This document shows, piece after piece, positions 1-6,516 of a stretch of DNA of 14,455 nucleotides (positions within the stretch are counted from its first letter, which is position 1; every line of letters begins with the position of its first letter). The stretch spans positions 1 to 14,455 of the forward strand of contig NZ_JNZO01000059.1 in NCBI RefSeq assembly GCF_000717595.1. The letters run 5' to 3'. Position numbers and translations under genes: made by a program. The notes under the pieces were generated by a model. That model ran no database searches. It was given only the letters and a program-made list of their open reading frames with translations, and was not told the origin of the DNA. Source of the DNA: Streptomyces flavochromogenes. Its GTDB lineage: Bacteria > Actinomycetota > Actinomycetes > Streptomycetales > Streptomycetaceae.

Positions 1-237
1 GGCTACGCGGACCGGACCCGGCTGTGCACGATCAGCCGGGTTCCCGACGCCATGGCGTGCTTCGGGGACTCCGGCGGGCCGCAGCTCCAGAAGGGCAGGT
101 ATGGGCGGTGGGAGCTGGTCGGGGCCACCTCGGGTCCCGGCGCCCCGGGGGTCGCCTGCTCGGCCGGGCCGGGTCTCTACGTCAACGTGCCCGTGTACGC
201 GGACTGGATCCGCGCGACCCTCAGGCACGCCTCCTGA
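1..237 (+). CDS. Secreted chymotrypsin-fold serine protease, C-terminal 78 residues (5' end outside window)
   Basis: The frame is open from base 1 to a TGA at 235-237. It carries the S1-family nucleophile motif GDSGGP, with the catalytic Ser at local residue 24 preceded by the conserved Cys (residue 20) of the S1 pocket disulfide. The C-terminal pattern LYVNVPVYADWI is the family's terminal strand and helix. The catalytic His and Asp lie upstream, outside the window. By alignment from the Ser, the residue at chymotrypsin position 189 is Met rather than the Asp of trypsins, so trypsin-like Arg/Lys specificity should not be assumed. Such proteases are secreted in Streptomyces, but the signal peptide is not visible here. 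A strong hairpin at 310-346 follows and probably ends the transcript. Confidence 0.9.
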   Translation, partial: GYADRTRLCTISRVPDAMACFGDSGGPQLQKGRYGRWELVGATSGPGAPGVACSAGPGLYVNVPVYADWIRATLRHAS

Positions 238-309
238 CCCCGGTCACGGCTTCCCCTGGGCACGACGCAACCCCGAGCCCCGTCAGACGTCTGTCGAGAT
301 GAAGCCATG

Positions 310-346
310 GTGTGGGGCGCCGGGAGCCGCTCTCGGCACCCCACAC
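310..346 (+). terminator. 17-bp hairpin between protease and hydrolase genes
   Basis: Arms 310-326 and 330-346 pair over 17 positions with one C-A mismatch and one G-U pair around a 3-nt loop. There is no T-tract, which is usual for actinobacterial terminators. The hairpin lies 73 bases after the protease stop and 41 bases before the hydrolase start. It also overlaps the upstream ATG at 307, which argues against that ATG as the hydrolase start. Confidence 0.65.
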
Positions 347-387
347 GCACGGCAAACCGTTTCGCTCAGGCTTATGGAGACCGACTC

Positions 388-1605
388 TTGAACCACGCCG
401 ACACCACGACGGCCGCCCGCCGCCGCCCGATACGAGCCTGCGCTCTCGCCGCGTCCACGGCGGCCCTCCTCGTACCGCAAACCCTGACGGGAAGCCCCGC
501 GACCGCAGCCACCCCCGACGCCGCCCAGGGCCCGCGGGGCGTCGCCGCCGTTACCTACAACCTGGGTGACCAGGCCTATCGGCTGCCGGGAACCGGCGAG
601 CCGGTCGAGATCGCCGGCACCGTGCACTACCCGACGGATCTCGGAACCACGCCACGGCCCCTCGTCGTCCAACTACACGGCTGGCACGAGACCTGCGCGG
701 ACCGGGCGGCAGCGGAGGCCCGCACGGCTGCCGAACTCGCCCAGGACTGGGAGGCGTACGAAGCCGCGAGCCTGAAGCTGTTCAGCTGGCCCTGCGCACC
801 CGGCACCCGCCCGATCGCCAACGACCGGGGCTACGACTACCTCGGCGAGGAACTGGCCCGCCGCGGCTTCGTCGTGGTGTCCATCCGCGCCAACGGCATC
901 AACGCCTCCTCGGTATGGGGCGACGAGAACGCCTCCGCACGGGCAGAGCTGATCAACAGGCACCTGGCCCTGTGGCAGCAGCTCGGCACCTCGGGCCGTG
1001 GCGGCCTCGTCGGCTCGTTCCGCGACGCGACCACGGGCAAGCCGCGCCGCGTCGACTTCCGGCACCGCGTCGACCTCAACAAGGTCGGCACCATGGGCCA
1101 CTCCCGTGGCGGCGCGGGCGTGACGTGGCAGGCGGCCGACCGTCACAAGAACCAATGGCCCACCGGAGTCAAGGTCAGGGCGGTCCTGGCCCTGGCCCCC
1201 GCCTACAACGTCATGACCGAGGACATGACCGCGTATGAGATCACGAAGACTCCCATGGCCGTGCTGCGCGGGACCTGCGACGGCCAGGTCGGTACTGAGG
1301 CCCTCTCCTTCGCCGCCGACGCCACCGCCCGGAGCACCGCCGGCTTCCACCAGGTCGCGATAGACGGGGCGAACCACAACTACTTCAACACGCAGTGGTC
1401 GCCGGAGAGCAGAGAGGTCGCCGCCCGCGACGACGCCGGACACGATGCCGACCGGCCCGGCCAGTGCACCGAACCCGGTGGCTCCGCCTACGCGCCCCAG
1501 CTGACCGAAGCGGGCCAGCGCCGCGTCGGAGCGGCCTACGCGGAGGCGTTCTTCCGGCGGTATCTCACCGACGACACGCGGTCCGAGGACATGCTGAACG
1601 GCTAG
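388..1605 (+). CDS. Secreted alpha/beta hydrolase, 405 aa, TTG start
   Basis: I chose TTG at 388 because GGAGA (376-380) sits 7 bases upstream and the protein then opens with a standard signal peptide: RRR at residues 11-13, a hydrophobic stretch at about 16-31, and an Ala-rich cleavage region near ATAA (38-41). The longer frame from 307 would translate through the hairpin. The mature part has an alpha/beta-hydrolase layout: oxyanion-hole HGWH (97-100), nucleophile elbow GHSRGG (Ser239), acid Asp298 in a TCDGQ context, and His330 in GANHNY. Cysteines at 103, 136, 297 and 360 suggest extracellular disulfides. The substrate is not recognisable; secreted esterase, lipase or peptidase-like hydrolase are all possible. 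It is a single gene with a probable terminator upstream. Confidence 0.88.
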   Translation: MNHADTTTAARRRPIRACALAASTAALLVPQTLTGSPATAATPDAAQGPRGVAAVTYNLGDQAYRLPGTGEPVEIAGTVHYPTDLGTTPRPLVVQLHGWHETCADRAAAEARTAAELAQDWEAYEAASLKLFSWPCAPGTRPIANDRGYDYLGEELARRGFVVVSIRANGINASSVWGDENASARAELINRHLALWQQLGTSGRGGLVGSFRDATTGKPRRVDFRHRVDLNKVGTMGHSRGGAGVTWQAADRHKNQWPTGVKVRAVLALAPAYNVMTEDMTAYEITKTPMAVLRGTCDGQVGTEALSFAADATARSTAGFHQVAIDGANHNYFNTQWSPESREVAARDDAGHDADRPGQCTEPGGSAYAPQLTEAGQRRVGAAYAEAFFRRYLTDDTRSEDMLNG

Positions 1606-1669
1606 GCCGTTTCTTCTGGATCACTCCCGCAGGGGGTGGTTGTCGGTGCGGCGTGGGAGAGTCCTGGGC

Positions 1670-2182
1670 ATGACGATGCCGGAGGGCCTTGAGCGAGTGC
1701 TGCCTGAGATCGTCGGACGCGACATGTTCGACGCTCTCGTCATCAGGACCGACTTCAGCGACGACGAGTCGTGGAATGCGGTGGTCGGGGAGCTTCGCCG
1801 GCCGTGGGGGCCGGACGGCGAGTTTCCCGGAAGTGTGCAGGTGGTTGATGCGCGTGCTTGGTCGGGAGCGACAGCTGATGAGGTTCTTGCCGCGGTGGAC
1901 GAAGACGAATATCTGACCGTCGTCTTCCTCGCCGATCATCACACGATGCAGTCGCCGAGGCGGGCGCTGCTGGCTTTGACGACGGTCTGGGAGGACGAGG
2001 GCGACGACCTTGATCCCGTCTACTACCAGGAGCTCATCGAGTCGCCGGAGCCCCGGGAGTTCCGGGCCGCGCCCGCCGCGGTGCACTCGGTCCATGTGAA
2101 CGTGACGCTCGGCAACATGGGCTTCGCCGAGTTCGCCGTGGCCGCTTCCGCAGAGTCTGATCAGGTCCTGCGGCCCGTCTGA
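1670..2182 (+). CDS. DUF6924-family protein, 170 aa
   Basis: The sequence opens after a short leader with DALVIRTDFSDDESW (about residues 21-35), has a central VVFLADHHT strand, and ends with VHVNVTLGNMGFAEFA near the C-terminus. These are hallmarks of the actinobacterial DUF6924 family, whose function is unknown. The ATG at 1670 has a GGGAGA element 9 bases upstream; an in-frame TTG at 1640 would add ten residues without a better ribosome binding site. No signal peptide or membrane segment is seen, so it is likely cytoplasmic. The stop is followed almost directly by IS sequence, so its original downstream neighbour has probably been displaced. The family call is from memory of the conserved motif. 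Confidence 0.8.
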   Translation: MTMPEGLERVLPEIVGRDMFDALVIRTDFSDDESWNAVVGELRRPWGPDGEFPGSVQVVDARAWSGATADEVLAAVDEDEYLTVVFLADHHTMQSPRRALLALTTVWEDEGDDLDPVYYQELIESPEPREFRAAPAAVHSVHVNVTLGNMGFAEFAVAASAESDQVLRPV

Positions 2183-2232
2183 CTGGTGCAGCGGCAGCCG
2201 TTGCCTCGGAAGGTGCGGGTCGTTCGTCGGGC

Positions 2233-2409
2233 GTGTTGTTGAGTGATGTGCAGTGGGCGCGGATCGAGCCGTTGTTGCCGGACCGGACGCCGAGGCGGGG
2301 TGGGCGCTGGCGGGATCATCGGCAGGTGATCGACGCGATCGTGTTCAAGTACCGCACCGGGATCCCCTGGACGGACCTGCCCGAGCACTTCGGTTCGTGG
2401 AAGGGCGTC
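2233..2409 (+). pseudogene. IS5-family (IS402-like, DUF4096) transposase, N-terminal fragment
   Basis: GTG at 2233 begins LSDVQWARIEPLLP, followed by [21 protein letters not shown] and [14 protein letters not shown], the standard N-terminal helix-turn-helix domain of IS402-like IS5 transposases. Homology stops after about residue 59, where the sequence switches to the antisense 3' part of an ISL3 transposase (junction about 2409-2418). The first catalytic Asp of the DDE triad, expected shortly after this point, is gone. The C-terminal half of a matching transposase resumes near 3628. The fragment cannot encode an active enzyme. The IS left end probably lies between the DUF6924 stop and 2233, but I could not define its inverted repeat. 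Confidence 0.85.
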
Positions 2410-2416
2410 CGTCGTG

Positions 2417-3529
2417 GACTTCTCGGTAGAGCTGGCTGGCGTTGCGGCAGCCTTGGACGAACCGCTGGTAGATGTAGGACTTGTAGTCGTCCAGCAGGGT
2501 CCGGCGCTGGGTCACCTTCACCAACAGCTCTTCGGCGTTCGGCGTCCGCGCGTATCGGCGAACGGCGTAGTAGTCCAGATCCAGGTCGCGGCTGATGCCG
2601 CGCAGGGAACGGCCCTGGGCGAGGAGTTGATGAACGTCACGGTGGCGCTCGCGGATCGTGGCGACGATACGACGGGGGCGCCCTCGGACATCGAGAATCC
2701 CGTCCGGTGCTGTCAGCGGCGGGGATTCCTCGGGTTTGTGCACAGCGGCGTGGGCGGCACGAATGCAGGCGTAGTGGCCGGTGACGGTCTTCTCCACGGC
2801 CTTGGCGAGGTTGTTCCACAGGTGCCAGGCGTCCGCGACCTGGACGGCTTGCGGAGCGGCTTGCCTGGCCGCCTCGGCATAGGCGGAGGCCCGGTCACGG
2901 CAGATGATCTCCACTTCGGGGTGGTCCGCCAGCCAGCGGGCCACCGGAGCGGCCTCCCGGCCGGGTAGCACGTCGATCGGCCGGCGAGCTTCGAGATCGA
3001 CCAGCAGCGTGGCGTAGGTGTGGCCCCTGAGCAGGGCGAACTCGTCGATGCCAAGAACCCGCACGGCTCCCGGTTCCTGCAGTGGGCTGGCCCGCGGCAG
3101 CCGCAGCATGGTGTCCTTCGCCGCAGACATGCCCAGTCTTCGGGCGAGTCGTGCACCAGGCCGTCCCGCGAGTCCTTGCGCGACGCGGACCAGCAGGTCC
3201 CGCAGCACCGGCGTGTGCCGGGCATGCGGGCGCGTCAGCCCTGGAATCTGCTCGGCGAACGTGACTGTCGCACAGCCAGCCGTCAGGCACTTGAATCGCC
3301 TGACCAACAGCACGATCACCACCGGCAGACCACCCAGCGGCGCGTCCCCAACCCGCCGCTCGTACCGGCCATGTATTCGACCCGAGTACTTCCCGCACCG
3401 CGAACACCGCGCTGTGCGCCTACGCGAACGCGCACGCAGCACAAGGACGCCTTCGCCCTGCTGCACCTGCTCGACGACTACGCCCTCCAGATGCGGCAAG
3501 ACCGCATGCAAGCCCCCTGAAACGCACAC
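2417..3529 (-). pseudogene. ISL3-family transposase, truncated at the C-terminus
   Basis: Read on the minus strand from GTG at 3529. A zinc-ribbon-like pattern (Cys42, Cys45, Cys81, Cys86) is followed by the DDE core with [20 protein letters not shown] (first Asp about 162), [11 protein letters not shown] (second Asp about 212) and [10 protein letters not shown]. Recognisable ISL3 sequence runs to NASQLYREV (about residue 371, base 2417), after which the frame reads 23 nonsense residues antisense to the IS5 fragment. Long actinobacterial ISL3 transposases carry their catalytic Glu in a later GPVEG-type segment, which is absent, so this copy should be inactive. The start is uncertain. A likely terminal repeat lies just upstream at about 3540-3580. 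The opposite end of the element is lost. Confidence 0.85.
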
Positions 3530-3539
3530 CTATACGAAA

Positions 3540-3580
3540 CGATCAAGTCCGCATGGCGTCACAAGATCAGCGACCGAGCC
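3540..3580 (-). repeat. Probable ISL3-family left terminal end
   Basis: On the minus strand, the sequence entering the ISL3 transposase from about 3580 begins GGCTCGGTCGCTGATCTTG, resembling the GGCTC-type termini of ISL3-family elements. It lies about 50 bases upstream of the transposase start, the expected place. The partner repeat is missing because the element is truncated, so neither the repeat nor an 8-bp target duplication can be confirmed. Confidence 0.45.
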
Positions 3581-3627
3581 CGTTCGTCCGTACGCAACTG
3601 GGGAGAAAAGTCCGTACGCCGACACCA

Positions 3628-4128
3628 GGCCGGTTCGAGCCAGAGGACCACGCGCTTGGACGCTCCCGCGGTGGCTTGAGCACGAAGGTCCACCTGGCCA
3701 GCGACAGCCGGGCACGGCCTCTGTCCATCCACGTCACCGCAGGTCAGGCTGGTGACGCGCCGGCCTTTGAGGCAGCGGGAATCCGGATCCCGCGGAGCGG
3801 ACTCGGCAGGCCAAGAACCCGCCCCGCGGCCGTCCTTGCGGATCGCGCCTACTCTTCCCGCGCGATTCGCGGGCACCTCCGTCGACGCGGTATCCGTGCG
3901 GTCATCCCGCAGCCCGCCGACCAGATCGGCCATCGCCTGCGGCGAGGCCGCACCGGAGGCCGCCCGCCCAGTTTCGACGCCGAGACATACAAAGAGCGCA
4001 ATGCCGTCGAGCGGTGCATCGCCCGACTCAAGCAGTGGCGCGGCCTCGCCATGCGGACGGACAAGCTCGCCATCGCTTACCAGGCCGCACTCCACCTTGC
4101 TGCCATCCTCATCTGGACCCGGCGTTGA
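3628..4128 (+). pseudogene. IS5-family (IS402-like) transposase, C-terminal fragment
   Basis: From about 3628 the frame reads EDHALGRSRGGLSTKVHL, then VLADRAYSS (second catalytic Asp) and YKERNAVERCIARLKQWRGL (catalytic Glu), ending ILIWTRR at 4126-4128. This is the usual C-terminal DDE half of an IS402-like transposase. Together with 2233-2409 it would make one transposase, but about 50 or more residues including the first catalytic Asp are missing. The event was therefore not a clean ISL3 insertion; a deletion accompanied or followed it. The 45 bases at about 3581-3627 match neither transposase in my reading. An in-frame ATG exists at 3553 but falls inside the ISL3 end and is not a real start. 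Confidence 0.82.
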
Positions 4129-4192
4129 GTGAACCTTTTTCATCCTGTGCTGGAGGATGAAATGAGCTGGTCAGTGGCTGTGGTGACAAGGC

Positions 4193-4252
4193 AGGGCCCC
4201 TCGTCGTTGGCGTGGTGATTCCAGTCATCACACCGGCGATCGGAGGGGCCCT
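4193..4252 (+). promoter_or_regulatory. Leader hairpin hiding the transposase ribosome binding site
   Basis: AGGGCCCCTC (4193-4202) and GAGGGGCCCT (4243-4252) form a perfect 10-bp stem with additional partial pairing inside it. The Shine-Dalgarno GGAGG at 4242-4246 falls almost entirely in the 3' arm, and the TTG start follows at 4254. A transcript entering from outside the element would carry both arms and hide the ribosome binding site. An internal start after 4202 would leave it open. This matches the known strategy by which some insertion sequences limit transposase synthesis from impinging transcription; its action here is inferred. Confidence 0.6.
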
Positions 4253-4253
4253 C

Positions 4254-5018
4254 TTGGTTCCGTACCCTGCCACGCTCGACGTCCCGCATGAGCTCGTCGA
4301 ACATGTTTCCTGGCTGCTGTACGAACATCGCTTGGCCCGCAACACTCGCTGGCGCAAGCTCGGCTGCTTCCAGCAGGCGCTGCTGACCCTCGTCCACCTG
4401 CGCAAGAGCGAGACGTTCTCCCAGCTCGGAGCGGGTTTCGGGATATCCCAGGCCACTGCCTGGCGCTACGTGGACGAAACTTTGGACGTCCTGGTCTCCT
4501 GGGCGCCCGGCCTCCACGAAGCCCTTACCGGCCTCGGTGAGGGCGACCACGTCATCGTTGACGGCACCCTGATCCCCATCGACCGGATCCACGCCGACGA
4601 GCCTTACTACTCGCAAAGGCACCGCAAGCATGGCATGAACGTGCAGGTCGTCACTCGTCCTGATGGCACACCGCTGTGGTTCTCCCGCGCGACACCCGGT
4701 CGCACTCACGACCTGACCGCAGCCCGCGCCCATGGCATCGTCCAGGCCTGCCTGACCCGGCAGATCCTCGTCCTCGCGGACCGCGCTTACCAGGGCGCCG
4801 GCGCCACCTTCCGCACCCCGTACTACCGTCACCGCGAACAGCCTCAGCAATACCAGCAGTTCAACCGCGACCACGCCCGGCTGAGAGCGCCCGGCGAACG
4901 CGCCTTCGCCCAGTTGAAATCCTGGCGGCTGCTTCGGCGAGCCAGATGCTCCACCCGCCGCATCGGCACCATCGTTCAGGCTGTCCATACGCTGCTGACC
5001 TGCAGCTATTCAGGATGA
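4254..5018 (+). CDS. IS112-like transposase, 254 aa (HTH + DDE_Tnp_4)
   Basis: TTG at 4254 is chosen because GGAGG (4242-4246) lies 7 bases upstream; the frame upstream to 4212 is in the hairpin leader. The N-terminal third has a helix-turn-helix (FSQLGAGFGISQATAWRYV). The catalytic DDE domain follows with VIVDGTLIPID (first Asp), NVQVVTRPDG, LVLADRAYQG (second Asp) and GERAFAQLKSWRLL (Glu). Length matches IS112-type transposases (about 256 aa), and all three acidic residues are present, so the enzyme looks functional. Expression is probably limited by the hairpin described separately. Confidence 0.88.
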   Translation: MVPYPATLDVPHELVEHVSWLLYEHRLARNTRWRKLGCFQQALLTLVHLRKSETFSQLGAGFGISQATAWRYVDETLDVLVSWAPGLHEALTGLGEGDHVIVDGTLIPIDRIHADEPYYSQRHRKHGMNVQVVTRPDGTPLWFSRATPGRTHDLTAARAHGIVQACLTRQILVLADRAYQGAGATFRTPYYRHREQPQQYQQFNRDHARLRAPGERAFAQLKSWRLLRRARCSTRRIGTIVQAVHTLLTCSYSG

Positions 5019-5048
5019 AGGAGGCCGAAGGAATCAGACCGACCTCCT
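5019..5048 (-). terminator. Probable terminator of the RidA gene
   Basis: AGGAGGCCG (5019-5027) pairs with CGACCTCCT (5040-5048) over nine positions with one mismatch, enclosing a 12-nt loop. It begins just 3' of the RidA-family stop on the minus strand and abuts the right end of the IS112-like element. It could also stop read-through out of the IS. Confidence 0.45.
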
Positions 5049-5051
5049 CCC

Positions 5052-5456
5052 CTATGCCTTCACGTCGAGACGCACGAGCGCGCCGATCTCCACGAGCTGG
5101 TCCGGCAGCGCCAAGTCGGAAACGCCCATGACCGTGCTGGCGGGCCGGTGCTCCCCGAAGTACTCCGCGTGGAGGCGTGCTGTCGTGTCGAAGTTCTCAC
5201 GCAGGTTCCTCACCAGAACCGTGGTCTCCACTATCTGGCCACGCTCGGCCCCGAACTGCCTCAGCACCAGGTCCAGGTTCTCCAGCGTGGTGCGGACCTG
5301 CAGTTCGAAGTCACCGGCGCCCACGAAGTCGCCGTGACGGTCATGAGAGAGCTGCCCCGACACATAGACCGTTTCACCGACCTGGGTGGCCTGGCTGTAG
5401 CCGTACAACGACTCCCACGGCATGCCGAACCCGAACGTCTTGACCTGAGAACCCAT
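5052..5456 (-). CDS. RidA/YjgF-family protein, 134 aa
   Basis: The minus-strand ATG at 5456 follows GAGGGAG with suitable spacing. The protein shows the Rid fold signature: GYSQA (19-23), TVYVSGQ (29-35), QVRTTLENLDLVL (53-65) and LVEIGALVRLDV at the C-terminus. Rid proteins form trimers; archetypal RidA hydrolyses reactive enamine/imine intermediates made by PLP enzymes. Here the usual P-A-R-S/T segment reads R104-P-A-S-T, so the substrate-binding Arg is not in its usual position. That points to a non-archetypal Rid subgroup whose activity is uncertain. The gene stands alone, between the IS112-like element and an orphan IS end. I found no convincing promoter in 5457-5595. Confidence 0.85.
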   Translation of the reverse strand: MGSQVKTFGFGMPWESLYGYSQATQVGETVYVSGQLSHDRHGDFVGAGDFELQVRTTLENLDLVLRQFGAERGQIVETTVLVRNLRENFDTTARLHAEYFGEHRPASTVMGVSDLALPDQLVEIGALVRLDVKA

Positions 5457-5595
5457 GGTTCACTCCCTCGATGCGGTGCGCGGGGCCGTCGGTCACAGGC
5501 AGGCCCCTTGCATGCAGAAGTTACGGGTTCGTACGCACGATGCTTGTCTGGTAGCGCCCTCCCAGTGTTCTCTGTGCGCACAAAATTGGCTGCAG

Positions 5596-5709
5596 TGGGC
5601 TCTTCCGGGCGCCGGTGTGATGAGTGGGTCACTACGCCGACGATGAGGGACCCCGCCTCCTCGCTGCACCCGTCGGCCAGCCCGCTTCACCCGCCAGGAG
5701 AGGATGAAA
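5596..5709 (-). mobile_element. Orphan left end of a diverged IS112-like element
   Basis: Read on the minus strand from 5708, this stretch aligns with the left end of the complete element at 4139 over about 113 positions with one single-base gap. By hand count roughly 80 match, including the outer TTCATCCT and an identical 14-nt block, TCATCACACCGGCG. No transposase follows: beyond 5596 homology stops, and no right end is visible. It is therefore a relic of a second, related element in the opposite orientation. The arms that hide the ribosome binding site in the complete copy are poorly complementary here. Confidence 0.7.
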
Positions 5710-5890
5710 GAAGCTCAGTGACGCGATACACGTGGGAGAGCTGCACACCCACATCTTCCAGCGCTGCCCTGATGAAGTGCCACGGATTTGAGACAGGACG
5801 TTGACACGCACTGCGAGTCCACTCAGAAATCCACTGGTCAGCGTGTTGTTTCATGTCGCAAACCGCGAGACCCTGCAGCTCCCAAGCCAT
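5687..5890 (-). CDS. Small ORF of unknown function, 67 aa, low GC, 3' end running into an IS end
   Basis: The frame from ATG 5890 reads MAWELQGLAVCDMKQHADQW and continues with NPWHFIRAALEDVGVQLSHVY, a plausible soluble helical protein. Third positions are much less GC-rich than in neighbours, suggesting foreign origin or non-coding status. The last eight codons lie inside the orphan IS end, so the natural C-terminus was probably replaced. No clear ribosome binding site is seen; an internal ATG at residue 13 is an alternative. I do not recognise a family, and it may be a truncated relic. Confidence 0.4.
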   Translation of the reverse strand: MAWELQGLAVCDMKQHADQWISEWTRSACQRPVSNPWHFIRAALEDVGVQLSHVYRVTELLSSSPGG

Positions 5891-5943
5891 GCAGACCCGG
5901 CGCGTGACCGCACGACGGGTGGCGCAGAAAGACGCGGGCGGAT

Positions 5944-6024
5944 TGCCTCGCCGGGATTCGAACCCGGGTTTCCGATTCCGGGCGAACCGGAGACCGGTGT
6001 CCTTGGCCGCTGGACGACGAGGGA
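5944..6024 (-). tRNA. tRNA-like gene with extended anticodon arm (possible tRNA pseudogene or attachment-site remnant)
   Basis: On the minus strand the order is: acceptor 5' strand TCCCTCG (6024-6018), TC, D-stem GTC/GAC with an 11-nt loop containing GCGG, anticodon arm, AAAC, T-stem CCGGG/CCCGG with canonical loop TTCGAAT (5962-5956), and acceptor 3' strand CGAGGCA (5950-5944). The acceptor stem pairs 6 of 7 (C2-C71 mismatch). The anticodon arm is not normal: CCGGT pairs with ATCGG, but instead of a 7-nt loop there is a bulged C and a second perfect stem, TCCGG/CCGGA, with loop TTCGC. No CCA is encoded. The D-arm resembles tRNA-Glu from memory. Amino-acid identity cannot be assigned. Confidence 0.55.
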
Positions 6025-6067
6025 TGTCCGGCATCGTACGGGTCGGGGGTGAAGCAGCGCACCTGGG

Positions 6068-6421
6068 TTGTGGAGTCAGGCGCCGGCGACGGCCGACAGC
6101 CCCGGACGCGACAACCGCTCCGTGCGGTCGCTGAACGCCGAGTGGGTCGAGATCACCAACAACACCCGCCAGGCGATCAACCTCAACGGCTGGACCCTCA
6201 AGGACGAGGACGGCCACCGCTACAAGTTCAACGACTACCGTCTCGCCGGCCGCTCCACCGTCCGCGTCCACACCGGTGAGGGCCGCGATACCCGCACCGA
6301 CCTGTTCCAGGACCGCCGCAACTACGTGTGGGACAACCACTCCGACACCGCGACCCTGCGCGACGACCGCGGCCGCACCATCGACACCGAGTCCTGGGGC
6401 CACCGCCACCACCGCCGCTGA
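6068..6421 (+). pseudogene. Lamin-tail-domain (LTD) protein lacking its signal peptide
   Basis: From about base 6095 the frame reads SPGRDNRSVRSLNAEWVEI, then NLNGWTLKDEDGHRYKF, STVRVHTGEG, DLFQDRRNYVWDN and ATLRDDRGRTIDTESWG. This is the beta-sandwich LTD domain found in small secreted Streptomyces proteins. Normally a signal peptide and short linker precede it. Here the frame closes at a TGA (6050-6052) with only a TTG at 6068, no ribosome binding site and no hydrophobic leader. The 5' part has been lost beside the tRNA-like gene. It could be a short cytosolic product, but 5' truncation is more likely. Confidence 0.7.
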
Positions 6422-6430
6422 TCACACCGA

Positions 6431-6478
6431 CCGGTGCCCCGTCTTCCGCTACGTCCCCAGCGGAAGACGGGGCACCGG
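6431..6478 (+). terminator. Perfect 20-bp hairpin terminator
   Basis: Arms 6431-6450 and 6459-6478 are perfect reverse complements (20 bp) around the 8-nt loop ACGTCCCC. The hairpin starts 9 bases after the LTD stop. It is symmetric, so it may also stop minus-strand transcription from the gene at 6676-7182. Confidence 0.85.
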
Positions 6479-6516
6479 CATTTGATCGTCAGGTACGCAA
6501 GAGGGCCCTGAGGGGA

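Larger units (their letters stand above)
4139..5019 (+). mobile_element. IS112-like IS5-family insertion sequence, 881 bp, apparently complete
   Basis: The element is bounded by a perfect 9-bp terminal inverted repeat: TTCATCCTG at 4139-4147 and CAGGATGAA at 5011-5019. It encloses one transposase gene. Length and organisation match IS112-type elements of Streptomyces (about 0.88 kb). Flanking bases (TTT on the left, GGAGG on the right) show no target duplication, so this copy may have recombined after insertion or truncated its neighbour on one side. The left end has a second internal palindrome (TTTCATCCT / AGGATGAAA, 4138-4146 and 4154-4162) and a structured leader. The transposase stop codon lies inside the right repeat. 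Confidence 0.85.

Noticed and set aside
307..387. Upstream ATG at 307 as start of the secreted hydrolase
   Set aside because: It has no ribosome binding site, overlaps a strong hairpin, and would put 27 residues before the signal peptide.
673..1443. Minus-strand ORF opposite the alpha/beta hydrolase
   Set aside because: No motifs; the plus-strand hydrolase has a full catalytic triad.
3018..3755. Plus-strand ORF spanning the ISL3 gene and its end
   Set aside because: Antisense shadow of the ISL3 transposase crossing an IS boundary.
4140..4988. Minus-strand ORF of 282 codons inside the IS112-like element
   Set aside because: Fully antisense to the transposase, which has a complete DDE triad.
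4136..5027. Target-site duplication around the IS112-like element
   Set aside because: Bases flanking the 9-bp inverted repeats do not match.
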